A DNA stretch of 64,000 nt from Curtobacterium flaccumfaciens pv. betae (GCF_026241855.1 NZ_JAPJDC010000001.1:1550001-1614000), one strand, 5' to 3'; counted from the first letter of the stretch, positions 26,567 to 35,326 are shown. Notes: generated by a model not told the origin, from the letters alone. Translations and numbers: made by a program.

Positions 26567-28153
26567 TCAGGTGTGGACGGGGAACGTCGCCGCGACGCGG
26601 GAGCGCACCTCGGCGACGACGGCCTCGCGCATCGCCGGGGAGAACAGCGCGTGGTCGCCGTCCTCGACGCGGACGACGGACACCGAGCCGCGACGGTCGT
26701 CGCCGGGCCAGCGTCGGACGGCCTTCTGCCCGCCGAGCCGGTCGAACAGGGCTGCGTCCTCGGGAGCGACGATCACGACGACGTCGGTGCCGTGCTCGAC
26801 GAGCGGGCGGACGTGGCCGACGACCCCGCCCATCCGGTCACGACGGGCGATCCGGTCGCGGACGGCCTTCGGCACGAACCGGTTGTACCGCTCGCGCACC
26901 CACATCCGGGCGGGCGACGGGGCGTCGATCGCCCGGACCCCGTCGGCGTACGAGCCGGGCTCGGCCGGGACGCGACGGTAGTCGTTCGGGCTGATCTCGA
27001 CGACCAGGCGCGGGGCCTCCTCGACGGCGCGGCCCGCGACCCAGGCGCCGGCACACATGCCGACGAGCACGAGCCGGTCCGAGGGTGTGGCGAGTGCGGT
27101 GACGACGGCGGACTGGTCCTCGACCCACTCCTGCGCGAACAGGAAGCTCCGCTCGTCCTCGTGCACGCCGGTGCTCTCGCCGGTGGCACGGCGGTCGACC
27201 CGGACGACCCGGGCGCCGTCGCGGGCGAGGGCGCGGGCGAGTTCGACCTGGTAGTCGGTGGCGCCCACGCGGTGCTCGGCGCCGCCGCTGTGGAGCACGA
27301 CGACGGGGGCGTCGTGGTGCTGGGCGGACGAGACGGTCTCGATCCCGAACAGCCCCTGATCGCCGAGGTGGACGATCCGCTCCGACACGCGGCCGTCGAC
27401 GTCGAGGACCTCGTCGAGGACGGGCGCGCGGACGGGCACCGCCGTCTCGGGTGCCCAGGTGTCGAGCCGGGCGACGACGGTGTCGACGGCGGCTCCGGGG
27501 ATGCGGGCGTGGATGCTCGTGCCGTCGAGGAGCTCGGCGCTGCCGGTGACCTCGGTCACGTCGACACCGCCGAGGGGCTTGGGTGGCCGGGCACCCGGAC
27601 GGACGAGCGCGACGGTGGGCCCGGTGCGCGGGGCGAAGGCGAGGTCCGAGAGCGCGGCGGCCTCGTCCGGCTCGACGTCGAACCCGATGAGGCTCTCGAC
27701 GCCGTCGACCACGCGGTCGGCACCGATGGTGATGGTCGCGAGGGCGCGCTGCCGACGGAGCCAGCCCTTGCCCGATGCCGGGGCGTCCCAGACGACGAGG
27801 CCGTCGGTGTCCGCGGCCGCGTTCGCCGCGACGAGGGCGGCCGAGGCCAGCCCGACGAAGGCGACGTGCTGCACCCCCGTCGTGCGGAGCACGGCGGCGG
27901 CGTGGCGCGCGGACCGGACCTGCGCGTCCGGTGTGGTGTCGGGGGCGCCGTCACCACGTCCGGACGGGTCGTAGCGCACCGAGGCGATGCCACGGGCCTC
28001 CAGGCGGTCGGCCAGCAGACGGAGCGTGCGGTACGCGATGACGCCCTCCTGCCCGAGCGGCGGGCAGATGACGACGCCGGCGCGCGCGGCGGCGGGGAGC
28101 TGGACCGCGGCGCGGATCGCCGGCGATCCGGACCAGCCGTGGAGCGTGGTCAC
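26567..28153 (-). CDS. Tandem alpha/beta-hydrolase protein with GxCxG box, putative acyltransferase or thioesterase
   Basis: 528 aa with two hydrolase-like halves. The N-half has VVICPPLGQEG, RYDPSGRGDG and an elbow VGLASAALVA (Ser104). The C-half has VVVLHSGG, RVDRRATGES and an elbow VGMCAGAWVA in which Cys367 takes the nucleophile place, then a His in EDGDHALFSP. A GxCxG elbow is known in PHA synthases and some NRPS thioesterases and favours acyl transfer from a thioester. The ATG at 28153 overlaps the aa:CP ligase stop by 4 bp, so it is the last gene of the coupled operon. I infer that it releases or transfers the aminoacyl product; this is not shown. Confidence 0.8.
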   Translation of the reverse strand: MTTLHGWSGSPAIRAAVQLPAAARAGVVICPPLGQEGVIAYRTLRLLADRLEARGIASVRYDPSGRGDGAPDTTPDAQVRSARHAAAVLRTTGVQHVAFVGLASAALVAANAAADTDGLVVWDAPASGKGWLRRQRALATITIGADRVVDGVESLIGFDVEPDEAAALSDLAFAPRTGPTVALVRPGARPPKPLGGVDVTEVTGSAELLDGTSIHARIPGAAVDTVVARLDTWAPETAVPVRAPVLDEVLDVDGRVSERIVHLGDQGLFGIETVSSAQHHDAPVVVLHSGGAEHRVGATDYQVELARALARDGARVVRVDRRATGESTGVHEDERSFLFAQEWVEDQSAVVTALATPSDRLVLVGMCAGAWVAGRAVEEAPRLVVEISPNDYRRVPAEPGSYADGVRAIDAPSPARMWVRERYNRFVPKAVRDRIARRDRMGGVVGHVRPLVEHGTDVVVIVAPEDAALFDRLGGQKAVRRWPGDDRRGSVSVVRVEDGDHALFSPAMREAVVAEVRSRVAATFPVHT

Positions 28154-29121
28154 AGGGCGAGGGCCGCGCGGGCGGACGCCGGCCAGGCGCCGAGGTCCGT
28201 GCCGTGGGCGGCGAACAGGGCGATGGTGATGCGCTCCAGGCCGAACGCGATGCAGGCGCTGTGCGCGACCTGTCCGTCCTCGGTGCGGAGGCCGAACGAG
28301 GTGCCGAAGTGGTCCTCGTGCAGGTTCGCGGAGCTGATCGCGGTGGCGTCGTGGTCGGGGCCGTAGACCTTCGTCACGAACTCGAACTTGAGCGCCTGCT
28401 CGACCTGGTTGCGGGCGAGCATCTGCCCGACGCGGCCGAAGAAGGGGTCATTGGCGGGGACGACGTCGACCTCGAGCCCGAACGACTCGAGCAGCGCGCG
28501 CATCACCGGGATGCTGCCGTCCCGGTGGGCCGCCGCGGACGCGGGGGTGCCGACGTGCACGAACTCGTGCATGTGGAAGGCCTGCAGGCGCATCGGGTCG
28601 AGCGAGGGCTCCCGGCGGAAGGAGTCGCCGAGGACGTCGAAGAACCGACCCTGCCGGGGCACGGTGTCGCCGATCAGGCCGTAGACCGGGTGGCAGACCG
28701 CGGGGGTGAGCATGAGGTCGGCCGGCTCGAGGAACCCCTCCCAGCGCTCACCGCGCTCGCGGGCGGCGAGCAGTGCGCGGTGGGTGCGGTCGTCGCCGGT
28801 GAACCCGGAGATCGACGCGGCGAGGTCCGGGAACGACGCGATGTAGTCGGTGCGCTCGAACGACGCGAGCGGCTCGACCGGCGGGAAGCGCAGGACCTCG
28901 GCGCCGAGGTGCTGCTGGCTGCGCACCGCTGCGGCGTCGACCGCGGCGTACACGCGCTCGAAGACCCCGGTGCGGCCGTAGAGGCCGGGCGTGCCGAGGT
29001 CGAGGAGGACGCCGTCGGTGAGCAGGCGGGCGCGGAGGGCGGCGCGGGCGGCGTCGAGCGCAGCGGCGGTGTCCGCGGTGCTGGTGTCGGTGGTGTGCGT
29101 GGTGGTGTCCGTGATGGTCAC
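28150..29121 (-). CDS. Amino acid:[carrier protein] ligase, class-II aaRS homologue
   Basis: Predicted to adenylate an amino acid and load it on the phosphopantetheine arm of a small carrier protein instead of tRNA. 323 aa, with a class II catalytic core but no tRNA-binding domain. Zinc-ligand pattern of this family is intact: Cys143 (TPAVCHPVYGL), Glu186 (HMHEFVHVGTP) and Cys290 (HSACIAFGLERI), the latter in class II motif 3. Characterised relatives from Bradyrhizobium and Agrobacterium, which resemble atypical seryl-tRNA synthetases, use glycine or alanine (established knowledge). GTG start overlaps the dehydrogenase stop by 4 bp. Its matching carrier protein is at 30290-30577. The first 25 residues are a Thr/Asp/Ala-rich tail. 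Confidence 0.92.
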   Translation of the reverse strand: MTITDTTTHTTDTSTADTAAALDAARAALRARLLTDGVLLDLGTPGLYGRTGVFERVYAAVDAAAVRSQQHLGAEVLRFPPVEPLASFERTDYIASFPDLAASISGFTGDDRTHRALLAARERGERWEGFLEPADLMLTPAVCHPVYGLIGDTVPRQGRFFDVLGDSFRREPSLDPMRLQAFHMHEFVHVGTPASAAAHRDGSIPVMRALLESFGLEVDVVPANDPFFGRVGQMLARNQVEQALKFEFVTKVYGPDHDATAISSANLHEDHFGTSFGLRTEDGQVAHSACIAFGLERITIALFAAHGTDLGAWPASARAALAL

Positions 29122-30293
29122 AGGATCACTCCCGTCATGATGGCCAGGTCGGCGTCGTTCTTGAGGAGACGGTCGTTGCTCACCATGACGGCGGCCCCGT
29201 GGGCGTCTCGGAGGTGTCGGGCGATGCTCATCGGACCCGAGGCGGCGTAACCCGCGATCCCGACGATGCGCAGCGCCTTCGTGACGATGTCGGTGACGCG
29301 CTCGGACGCACCGATCTTCAGGGCGTTCGCGGCGAGGGCGTACGCGCTCGAGGCCAGCACGTCCGGGTCGTCGGCGGCGGCGTCGAACCGTTCGGCGGCG
29401 TGGCGCACCGAGTCGGCCAGGGCCTGCAGGTCGACCAGGAGCTCGGCCAGCCGCAGCGCACCGGGCGGGGTCGTCCCGACGGCGGCGCGGGCCTGCTTGC
29501 GGACGGCGCTGCGGGCACGTTCGGCGGACGAGACCGCGATGCCGAGCCAGACCGAGGCCCAGAGCACGTGCGACACCGGCAGGACGGTCTGGGCGGAGAT
29601 CGTGGCGTAGTCGTCGCGGAACACGCGGTCGATCGTCGTCTCGGTGTCGAGGATCCACCCGTTGCTGCACGTACCGCGGAGCCCCATGGTGTCCCAGGTG
29701 GACGTCTGCGACAGGACCATCGTGTCGGTGCGGCAGATGAGCAGTCGCTGGTCCGACGCCGGGGCGTCCGGGTCGCGTCGGGCGGTGACGAACACCGCGT
29801 CGGCCTCGGTGGCGTACGAGATCACCGGCGCGTCCTTGCGCAGGCGGATCCGGCCGTCGTCGGTCGGCTCGATGGAACACGTGGACCGCCGCGCGTCACC
29901 GCCGACGCCGCGCTCGGTGGTGGCCGACGCGACGAGCGCACCCCCACGGACGGCCTCGATGGTCTCGAGTACGCCGGCACCGTCGCCGCCGTGCCGCCAG
30001 AGCGCCATGACCTGGCCCTGGTGCATCGCGAACACCATGCCGGTCGCGGCACAGGCCCGGCCGAGTTCGGTCGCGATCGCGGAGAGCTCGGCCACGGAGG
30101 CACCCTCGCCACCGTGCTCGGTCGGCACCGCTGCCGCGAGCAGGCCGTACTCCCGCATCGCGGCGATGGCCTCGCGCGGGGGTCGGGCGTCGCGGTCGAC
30201 CTCGTCGGCGAACTGTGCGGCGACCTCGGCCACCGCGCTCGCACGCTCGGCGAAGCGGTCGATGACCGACGGAGCGGGCAGGGCCAGGGTCAC
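29118..30293 (-). CDS. Acyl-CoA-dehydrogenase-like flavoprotein, probably acting on aminoacyl carrier protein
   Basis: 391 aa from the GTG at 30293, which overlaps the carrier-protein stop. Domains run in ACAD order: helical N-domain (about 1-115), beta-domain (GGALVASATTERGVG, TWDTMGLRGTCSNGW, about 116-235) and C-terminal helical domain. The C-terminal segment usually ending in a YEGT with the catalytic Glu reads HGAAVMVSNDRLLK here, so the canonical base appears absent or moved. Wedged between carrier protein and aa:CP ligase, it most likely oxidises the tethered amino acid or acyl group. This is inferred from context. Confidence 0.85.
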   Translation of the reverse strand: MTLALPAPSVIDRFAERASAVAEVAAQFADEVDRDARPPREAIAAMREYGLLAAAVPTEHGGEGASVAELSAIATELGRACAATGMVFAMHQGQVMALWRHGGDGAGVLETIEAVRGGALVASATTERGVGGDARRSTCSIEPTDDGRIRLRKDAPVISYATEADAVFVTARRDPDAPASDQRLLICRTDTMVLSQTSTWDTMGLRGTCSNGWILDTETTIDRVFRDDYATISAQTVLPVSHVLWASVWLGIAVSSAERARSAVRKQARAAVGTTPPGALRLAELLVDLQALADSVRHAAERFDAAADDPDVLASSAYALAANALKIGASERVTDIVTKALRIVGIAGYAASGPMSIARHLRDAHGAAVMVSNDRLLKNDADLAIMTGVIL

Positions 30294-30577
30294 GACGCGA
30301 GCTCCGCGGCCGCGCTGATCGACTCGACGCTCGCGAAGGTGGACCGGTTCAGCACGGAGTCGGGGAACTCGACGTCGAGGTCCGACTCCACCGCGAGCAT
30401 CACGTTGACGGTGGCGTGCGAGGTCAGGCCGAGGGCGTAGAGGTCGGCGATCGACGCGACGTCCCACGCGTCGACCGTCAGCCGGCCGTGCTCGGCGAGG
30501 GCGCGACGGACGGCCCGGTCGGTGGCCGGGTCGGCGATCGTCGCGGTGGTGCTGGAGGGGTTCGGGTCCTGTTCCAT
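30290..30577 (-). CDS. Stand-alone carrier protein for the aa:CP ligase
   Basis: 95 aa. It has an ACP-like fold with the phosphopantetheine Ser53 in ALGLTSHATVNVMLAVE, then DLDVEFPDSVLNRSTFASVESI. The GLTSHATVN context and VEFPD are unlike the fatty-acid AcpP of this genome (DSIS site) and match carrier proteins that pair with aa:CP ligases. It is the first gene of a four-gene run with 4-bp overlaps. No clear Shine-Dalgarno sequence precedes the ATG; a TTTACGGT stretch lies about 10-15 bases upstream, so leaderless expression is possible. Confidence 0.88.
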   Translation of the reverse strand: MEQDPNPSSTTATIADPATDRAVRRALAEHGRLTVDAWDVASIADLYALGLTSHATVNVMLAVESDLDVEFPDSVLNRSTFASVESISAAAELAS

Positions 30578-30658
30578 GACTGCAACCGTAAAGAGGAACG
30601 GCCCTCGGGAAACCGCCGTGCCGGTGCGGGAAACCGCACCCCTGTCCGGAGCGCCGGG

Positions 30659-31033
30659 TCAGCGCTCCGAGAGGGCCACCGCCGTCGCCACCGCGAGCCC
30701 CCGTTCGTGTGCCAACGAGACCGCGATCGGGCCGCACCCGATCGACTCCGCCAGCGCCGCGGCCGCCCCGGACAGCTCGACCGTGGGGGCCCCGCCGGCA
30801 TCGAGCACGACGGCGACGTCCCGCAGCGGGATCGCCTGGTCCGGAGCCGGCCGGAGCAGCTTCACGACGGCCTCCTTGCCCGCGAACCGGGCAGCGAGGC
30901 GCTCCGGGTCGTCGCCGGTGTCGGTGCGTTCCCGCAGGGTGAACACCCGGTCCAGGTACCGCTCGCCGTGCGCCGTCACGGCGTCGACGACGTCCTCGAC
31001 CGCGGCGAGGTCGGTGCCGGTGCGGATGGTCAT
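30659..31033 (-). CDS. Holo-ACP synthase-like 4'-phosphopantetheinyl transferase (AcpS type)
   Basis: 124 aa, AcpS size. GTDLAAVEDV (Asp8) and RFAGKEAVVKLL (Glu54) are the two Mg/CoA-binding motifs. The start at 31033 was chosen because it puts the GTDL motif at the N-terminus, as in the family; a longer frame to 31165 crosses the divergent promoter. It lies 81 bp upstream of the carrier-protein gene in the same direction and most simply serves that carrier protein. The genome's housekeeping AcpS is presumably elsewhere. Confidence 0.87.
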   Translation of the reverse strand: MTIRTGTDLAAVEDVVDAVTAHGERYLDRVFTLRERTDTGDDPERLAARFAGKEAVVKLLRPAPDQAIPLRDVAVVLDAGGAPTVELSGAAAALAESIGCGPIAVSLAHERGLAVATAVALSER

Positions 31034-31105
31034 CACGAGGAGCAGGCTACGCACGAGTTCTCCACAGCGCATTCCCCGAGGGGCATGGGGCGCCGAGGGG
31101 GTTCG

Positions 31106-31111
31106 TATGAT
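31106..31111 (+). promoter_or_regulatory. -10 element of the nitroreductase-like/PaaK-like operon
   Basis: TATGAT, a near-consensus -10 hexamer, lies 29 bases before the ATG at 31140 in the 106-bp region shared with the divergent transferase gene. No good -35 is present. Confidence 0.4.
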
Positions 31112-31139
31112 CGTCGCCAGGGACCACCGAGGGGGAACG

Positions 31140-32177
31140 ATGGCATCACCGTGGACGGGCATCATCGAGGACGCGCGGCACTACCCGTCGCCGCACAACT
31201 CGCAACCGATCGTCGTGCGCGTCGAGGACGACCGCACCGCGACCGTGTTCTACGACCTGCGACGGGGGTTGCCGGCGGAGTCGTTCGGCATCCCGTTCGG
31301 GCACGTCTGCGCCGGGGTGTTCCTGGCCGGGCTCGACGTGGTGGCACGAGCGCACGGGTTCACCGTGCAGGAACGGCTCGACCACGCCGAGATGGACTTC
31401 GGTCGGCTCGACGCCGGTGCGGACGACCACCTGCACCGGCTGGGCACGGTGACGTTGCGTCCGCACGTGGTCACCACGGACGACCGGGAGGCCCTGGCCG
31501 GCTTCCTCGCACGGCGCACCTCACGCAGGCCCTACGACGCAACGCTCGTCGACACCACCGCGATCGAGGCCGCGTCCGCCATCGCATCGGCGGCCGGACA
31601 ACGCTTCCGCACCACCGACGACCGGGCCACCGTCGACGAGATCGTGCGCGTCAACCAGGAGACCCTGTTCGACGACCTGCAGCACGACGCCGTGCACGAC
31701 GAGATCCTGCACTGGCTGCGGTTCTCGAAGCGACAGGCAGCGGCCACCGGCGACGGGCTGTCCGCCGAGACGATGCTCATGCCCGGCCCGGTGCTCCGGT
31801 TCGCCATGGAGCACCGCGGACTCTGGCAGGCCCCGGGCATCGGCGGGGTCTTCCGCAGGGTGTACCTGTCCACCATGCGGGGCGTCCGACAGCTCGCCTG
31901 GCTCGAGGGACCGTTCAGCACCCCGGCCGAGTACGTCGAGGCCGGACGGGTCTTCATGCGCATCTGGCTCGAGTTCTCCGCGCGCGGCATCGCCATGCAC
32001 CCCTTCGGGACCGTGATCACCAACCCGCGGTCACACGCCGCGTTCGTCGAACGCGCGGGCGTCGACGAGTCCGACGGGCGGATGGCCTGGATGCTGTTCC
32101 GGTTCGGACACAGCGACCCACCACCCCTGGCACACCGCCGACCCGCCGCAGCGATGACCGTCGGGGGGACCCGGTGA
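31140..32177 (+). CDS. Nitroreductase-fold (Acg-like) flavin protein
   Basis: 345 aa from the ATG at 31140, preceded by a GAGGGGGAAC ribosome site. The N-terminal motif YPSPHNSQPIVVRV matches the nitroreductase S-x-HNxQP FMN-binding start. FGHVCAGVFLAGLDVVARAHG and a C-terminal WLEFSARGIAMHPFGTVI follow, as in long, Acg-type members. Such proteins may bind FMN but often lack reductase activity. The stop overlaps the next start (GTGA). It is divergent from the carrier-protein genes and plausibly part of the same pathway as an additional redox step. Confidence 0.82.
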   Translation: MASPWTGIIEDARHYPSPHNSQPIVVRVEDDRTATVFYDLRRGLPAESFGIPFGHVCAGVFLAGLDVVARAHGFTVQERLDHAEMDFGRLDAGADDHLHRLGTVTLRPHVVTTDDREALAGFLARRTSRRPYDATLVDTTAIEAASAIASAAGQRFRTTDDRATVDEIVRVNQETLFDDLQHDAVHDEILHWLRFSKRQAAATGDGLSAETMLMPGPVLRFAMEHRGLWQAPGIGGVFRRVYLSTMRGVRQLAWLEGPFSTPAEYVEAGRVFMRIWLEFSARGIAMHPFGTVITNPRSHAAFVERAGVDESDGRMAWMLFRFGHSDPPPLAHRRPAAAMTVGGTR

Positions 32178-33748
32178 AGCGCGCAGCGGTGTTCTCGGTG
32201 GTGTGGGTGGTCGAGACCTTCGTCGCACTGTTCATGCCCCGCGTCGGCACCCACAAGCTCCTGCTCACGCCGGGCATCGAGCCACTCCGCTGGACCCTCG
32301 GACGCTGGCGCGCCTGGCGGACCGCGGAACGGGCCGCGAAGCGGGTCCCCGCGTACCGGGCGTTCCTGGCGGAGTCCGGACGGGCCTCCAGGCTCGACAC
32401 CCGTGGCGGGATCGCCGCGGCGATCTCGGGACTGCCCGAGATGGACAAGGACTCCTACGTCAAGCGCTGGAGCATCCCCGAGCGCTGCATCGACGGACGC
32501 CTGCCCCGACGCGGCGTCGTCGTCGACGAGTCCAGCGGGTCGAGCGGCACCCCGACCAGCTGGGTGCGAGGCCCCGACGAACGCCAGGCCACCCGACAGC
32601 TGCTGCAGCTCGGGTTCTCCCGCACCGCCAAGGACCTGTCGAAGCAGCCGTTCGTGCTCAACGCCTTCTCGCTCGGGGCCTGGGCCACCGGGATGAACGT
32701 GACCGCCTCGCTCACCGAGTCCTCCATGATCAAGTCGATCGGCCCGGACCGCGACAAGATCGTGCAGACGATGCGCGAGTTCGGCACCGACTTCACCTAC
32801 ATCATCTGCAGCTACCCACCGTTCCTGAAGGCCCTGTTCGAGGACGACCGGCTCGACTGGAGCCAGTACACGATCGTCGCCGCGTTCGGGGGCGAGGGCA
32901 TCAGCGAGAACATGCGCGCCCACATCGAGCAGTACGCGCAGGCCGTGCTCGGCTCCTACGGGGCGAGCGACCTCGAGATCAACCTCGGCATCGAGACCCC
33001 GTTCAGCGTGCAGCTGCGCCGGGCGATCGCCGCCTCACCGGAACTCTCCGCCGCCCTCACCAAGCAGGGCGAGTACGGGGTGCTGCCGATGGTGTTCCAG
33101 TTCAACCCGTTCGGATACCTGATCGAGACGAACGACCTCGGCGAACTCGTCGTCACGATCGCCCGCTCCGAGAACATCAGCCCACGCATCCGCTACAACA
33201 TCCACGACCGCGGACACGTGGTGCGGATGAAGGAGCTGCGGTCCGTGCTGCGGGCGACCGGACACGCGGCGCTCGCCGCCGAGGCCGAGCTCGACCTGCC
33301 GCTGCTGTTCCACTACGGCCGGTCCGACCTGTCCGTCGACTACAACGGCGCCGTCGTCGCACCCGACGTGGTGCGGGACGTCGTGTACGGCGACCCGGAA
33401 CTGCTCGAGGCCGTCGAGAACCACCGGCTGATCAGCTACGAGGACGACCGCGGTGACCGGCAGCTGCACATCGCGTTCCAGCTCGCCTCGGGTGCTGGCG
33501 GGTTCGACGCGGATGCCGCCCGGGGTGACGTGATCGCCGAGCTGCGCCGGCTGAACAAGGACTTCTCGAACGCGATCCGCACGGCGCCGCCCGGCACGCT
33601 GCCGACGGTGGCGTTCTACCCGTACCGGACGGGGCCGTTCCGCGAGGACGGCAAGAAGCTCAAGAACGAGTACGTGTGGCAGCTGCCGGCCGGGTCGGTC
33701 GCGCAGTGGGACCTCGACCTGTCGTGGGTCGCGGCGAAGGAGGCCTGA
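32174..33748 (+). CDS. PaaK/CapK-like adenylate-forming enzyme
   Basis: 524 aa from the GTG overlapping the upstream stop. The AMP-binding P-loop is DESSGSSGTPTSW (119-130). Downstream blocks FGGEGISENMR, LGSYGASDLEINLGIE and RYNIHDRGHVV match the phenylacetate-CoA ligase-like branch, which activates carboxylates as adenylates and passes them to CoA or another thiol. A hydrophobic stretch at residues 6-22 could bring the protein to the membrane. In this setting it might supply an acyl group for condensation with the carrier-bound amino acid. The substrate is unknown. Confidence 0.82.
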   Translation: MKRAAVFSVVWVVETFVALFMPRVGTHKLLLTPGIEPLRWTLGRWRAWRTAERAAKRVPAYRAFLAESGRASRLDTRGGIAAAISGLPEMDKDSYVKRWSIPERCIDGRLPRRGVVVDESSGSSGTPTSWVRGPDERQATRQLLQLGFSRTAKDLSKQPFVLNAFSLGAWATGMNVTASLTESSMIKSIGPDRDKIVQTMREFGTDFTYIICSYPPFLKALFEDDRLDWSQYTIVAAFGGEGISENMRAHIEQYAQAVLGSYGASDLEINLGIETPFSVQLRRAIAASPELSAALTKQGEYGVLPMVFQFNPFGYLIETNDLGELVVTIARSENISPRIRYNIHDRGHVVRMKELRSVLRATGHAALAAEAELDLPLLFHYGRSDLSVDYNGAVVAPDVVRDVVYGDPELLEAVENHRLISYEDDRGDRQLHIAFQLASGAGGFDADAARGDVIAELRRLNKDFSNAIRTAPPGTLPTVAFYPYRTGPFREDGKKLKNEYVWQLPAGSVAQWDLDLSWVAAKEA

Positions 33749-33766
33749 GCCGAGCCGGTTCCGGCG

Positions 33767-34318
33767 CTAGTCGTACTGCGGCGGCCAGTCGAAGGGCGCC
33801 GGCAGGTGCGGGACCTCGCCGACGGTCGTGACGACGAGGACGATCTGGCGCAGGTCCGTGAGCTCGATCGAGCGCGGGTTGCCGATCCTCCGGTGCCCGT
33901 CGACCCACACCGTCAGTTCGCCGCGCAGGCCACCGACGTGCTCCGGGCCGAGCGAGACGCCCCACTCGTCGAAGAACTGCCCGAGCGTGAACGTCTGCTC
34001 CGTCGGGGACTCGACGTGCACGATGCCCGAGGTGTCGTGCGTGTGGATCTCCGCGGCGAACTTCCGGCTGTCCGAGTGCCCGACGTTCGCCGGGACGGTC
34101 ACCGGTTCGTCGCCGTCCAGGATCGTCAGGTGCGTGTGCACGTGCTCGGCCAGCCGTTCGCCCCAGACGTTCCGGAGCCCGGCGGACTCGGCGCGGGCCG
34201 ACAGGTCGGTCGGCCGTGGCCAGGGCGGAGCGTCGCGGGCGGTGGCCGGTCCGGATGCGGCGCACCCGGACAGCAGCAGGAGTGCGGCCACCGCGACCGC
34301 GACGCTCCGGCGTCTCAC
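33767..34318 (-). CDS. Lipoprotein of unknown function
   Basis: 183 aa. The N-terminus MRRRSVAVAVAALLLLSGC is a compact lipoprotein signal (Cys19). The mature part has HVHTHLTILDGDEPVTVPANVG, HTHDTSGIVHVESPTEQTFTLGQFFDEWG and a VWVDGHRR block; the clustered His residues suggest metal contact. Similar sequences occur as secreted or membrane-linked proteins of unknown role. GTG start overlaps the aldo/keto reductase stop by 4 bp. It is convergent with the PaaK-like gene, 18 bp between stops. Confidence 0.83.
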   Translation of the reverse strand: MRRRSVAVAVAALLLLSGCAASGPATARDAPPWPRPTDLSARAESAGLRNVWGERLAEHVHTHLTILDGDEPVTVPANVGHSDSRKFAAEIHTHDTSGIVHVESPTEQTFTLGQFFDEWGVSLGPEHVGGLRGELTVWVDGHRRIGNPRSIELTDLRQIVLVVTTVGEVPHLPAPFDWPPQYD

Positions 34319-35295
34319 CAGCGGTCGTGGACGCTCGCGCGGAACCACGTGTCGTACAGGTCGTGCACGGTGGCGTCCAGCCCCTCGATCGGCGGCAGGT
34401 CGCCGGCGGCGGCGTTCGAGCGCGCCTGCTCCGGGTTGCGTGCGCCGGGGATCGCCGCGGTGACGCCGTCCTGCGCGATGATCCACGCCAGCGCAGCCTG
34501 CGGGACCGAGACGGCGTCCGGCAGGGACGCCGCGAAGGTCTGCGCGGCGCGCACGCCGTCGTCGTAGTCGACGCCGCTGAAGGTCTCGCCCTGGTCGAAG
34601 GCCTCGCCGTGGCGGTTGTAGTTGCGGTGGTCGCCCTCGGCGAACGACGTGTCGGTCGTGTACTTGCCCGAGAGCAGCCCCGAGGCCAACGGGACGCGCG
34701 CCAGGATGCCGACCCCTGCCTCCAGGGCGGCCGGCAGCACGCGGTCGAGCGGCTTGAGGCGGAACGCATTGAGGATGATCTGGACGCTCGCGACGCCGGG
34801 CCGGGCGATCGCGGTGAGGGCCTGGTCGGCGGTCTCGACGCTGACGCCGTAGGCGGCGACCGAGCCGTCGGCGACGAGCGCGTCGAGGGCGTCGTAGACA
34901 GCGTCGTCCTCGTAGACCGGGGTCGGCGGGCAGTGCAGCTGCACGAGGTCGAGGGTGTCCTGCCCGAGGTTCTTCCGCGAGCGGTCCACCCACTCGCGGA
35001 AGTTCGCGGCGACGTAGTTCTCGGGGACCTGGTCGGCGCGACGACCCATCTTCGTGGTGATCGTCAGCGGCACGTCGGGGTTCGCGGCACGCCACGCGCC
35101 GATGAGCTGCTCGCTCCGGCCGTCGCCGTAGACGTCGGCGGTGTCGAACAGGGTGACGCCCGACTCGACGGAGGCGTCCATGACGGCGTTCGCGTCGGCT
35201 TCGGAGACGGGACCCCAGTCACCGCCGAACTGCCAGGTGCCGAGACCGATGGGGGAGACGGAGCGGCCGGTGCGGCCGAGGGTGCGACTCTGCAT
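34315..35295 (-). CDS. Aldo/keto reductase
   Basis: NADPH-dependent carbonyl reductase, 326 aa, TIM-barrel. The catalytic tetrad is intact: Asp51 and Tyr56 (LFDTADVYGDG), Lys82 (TTKMGRR) and His121 (QLHCPP). The C-terminal cofactor motif is AAIPGARNPEQARSNAAAGDLP. The start is the ATG at 35295, giving MQSRTLGRTGRSVSPIGLGTW. It is coupled to the downstream lipoprotein gene. The substrate is not evident. Confidence 0.94.
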   Translation of the reverse strand: MQSRTLGRTGRSVSPIGLGTWQFGGDWGPVSEADANAVMDASVESGVTLFDTADVYGDGRSEQLIGAWRAANPDVPLTITTKMGRRADQVPENYVAANFREWVDRSRKNLGQDTLDLVQLHCPPTPVYEDDAVYDALDALVADGSVAAYGVSVETADQALTAIARPGVASVQIILNAFRLKPLDRVLPAALEAGVGILARVPLASGLLSGKYTTDTSFAEGDHRNYNRHGEAFDQGETFSGVDYDDGVRAAQTFAASLPDAVSVPQAALAWIIAQDGVTAAIPGARNPEQARSNAAAGDLPPIEGLDATVHDLYDTWFRASVHDRW

Positions 35296-35326
35296 GGGTC
35301 CGAGCGTAGTCAGAGGGGCACGGGCG

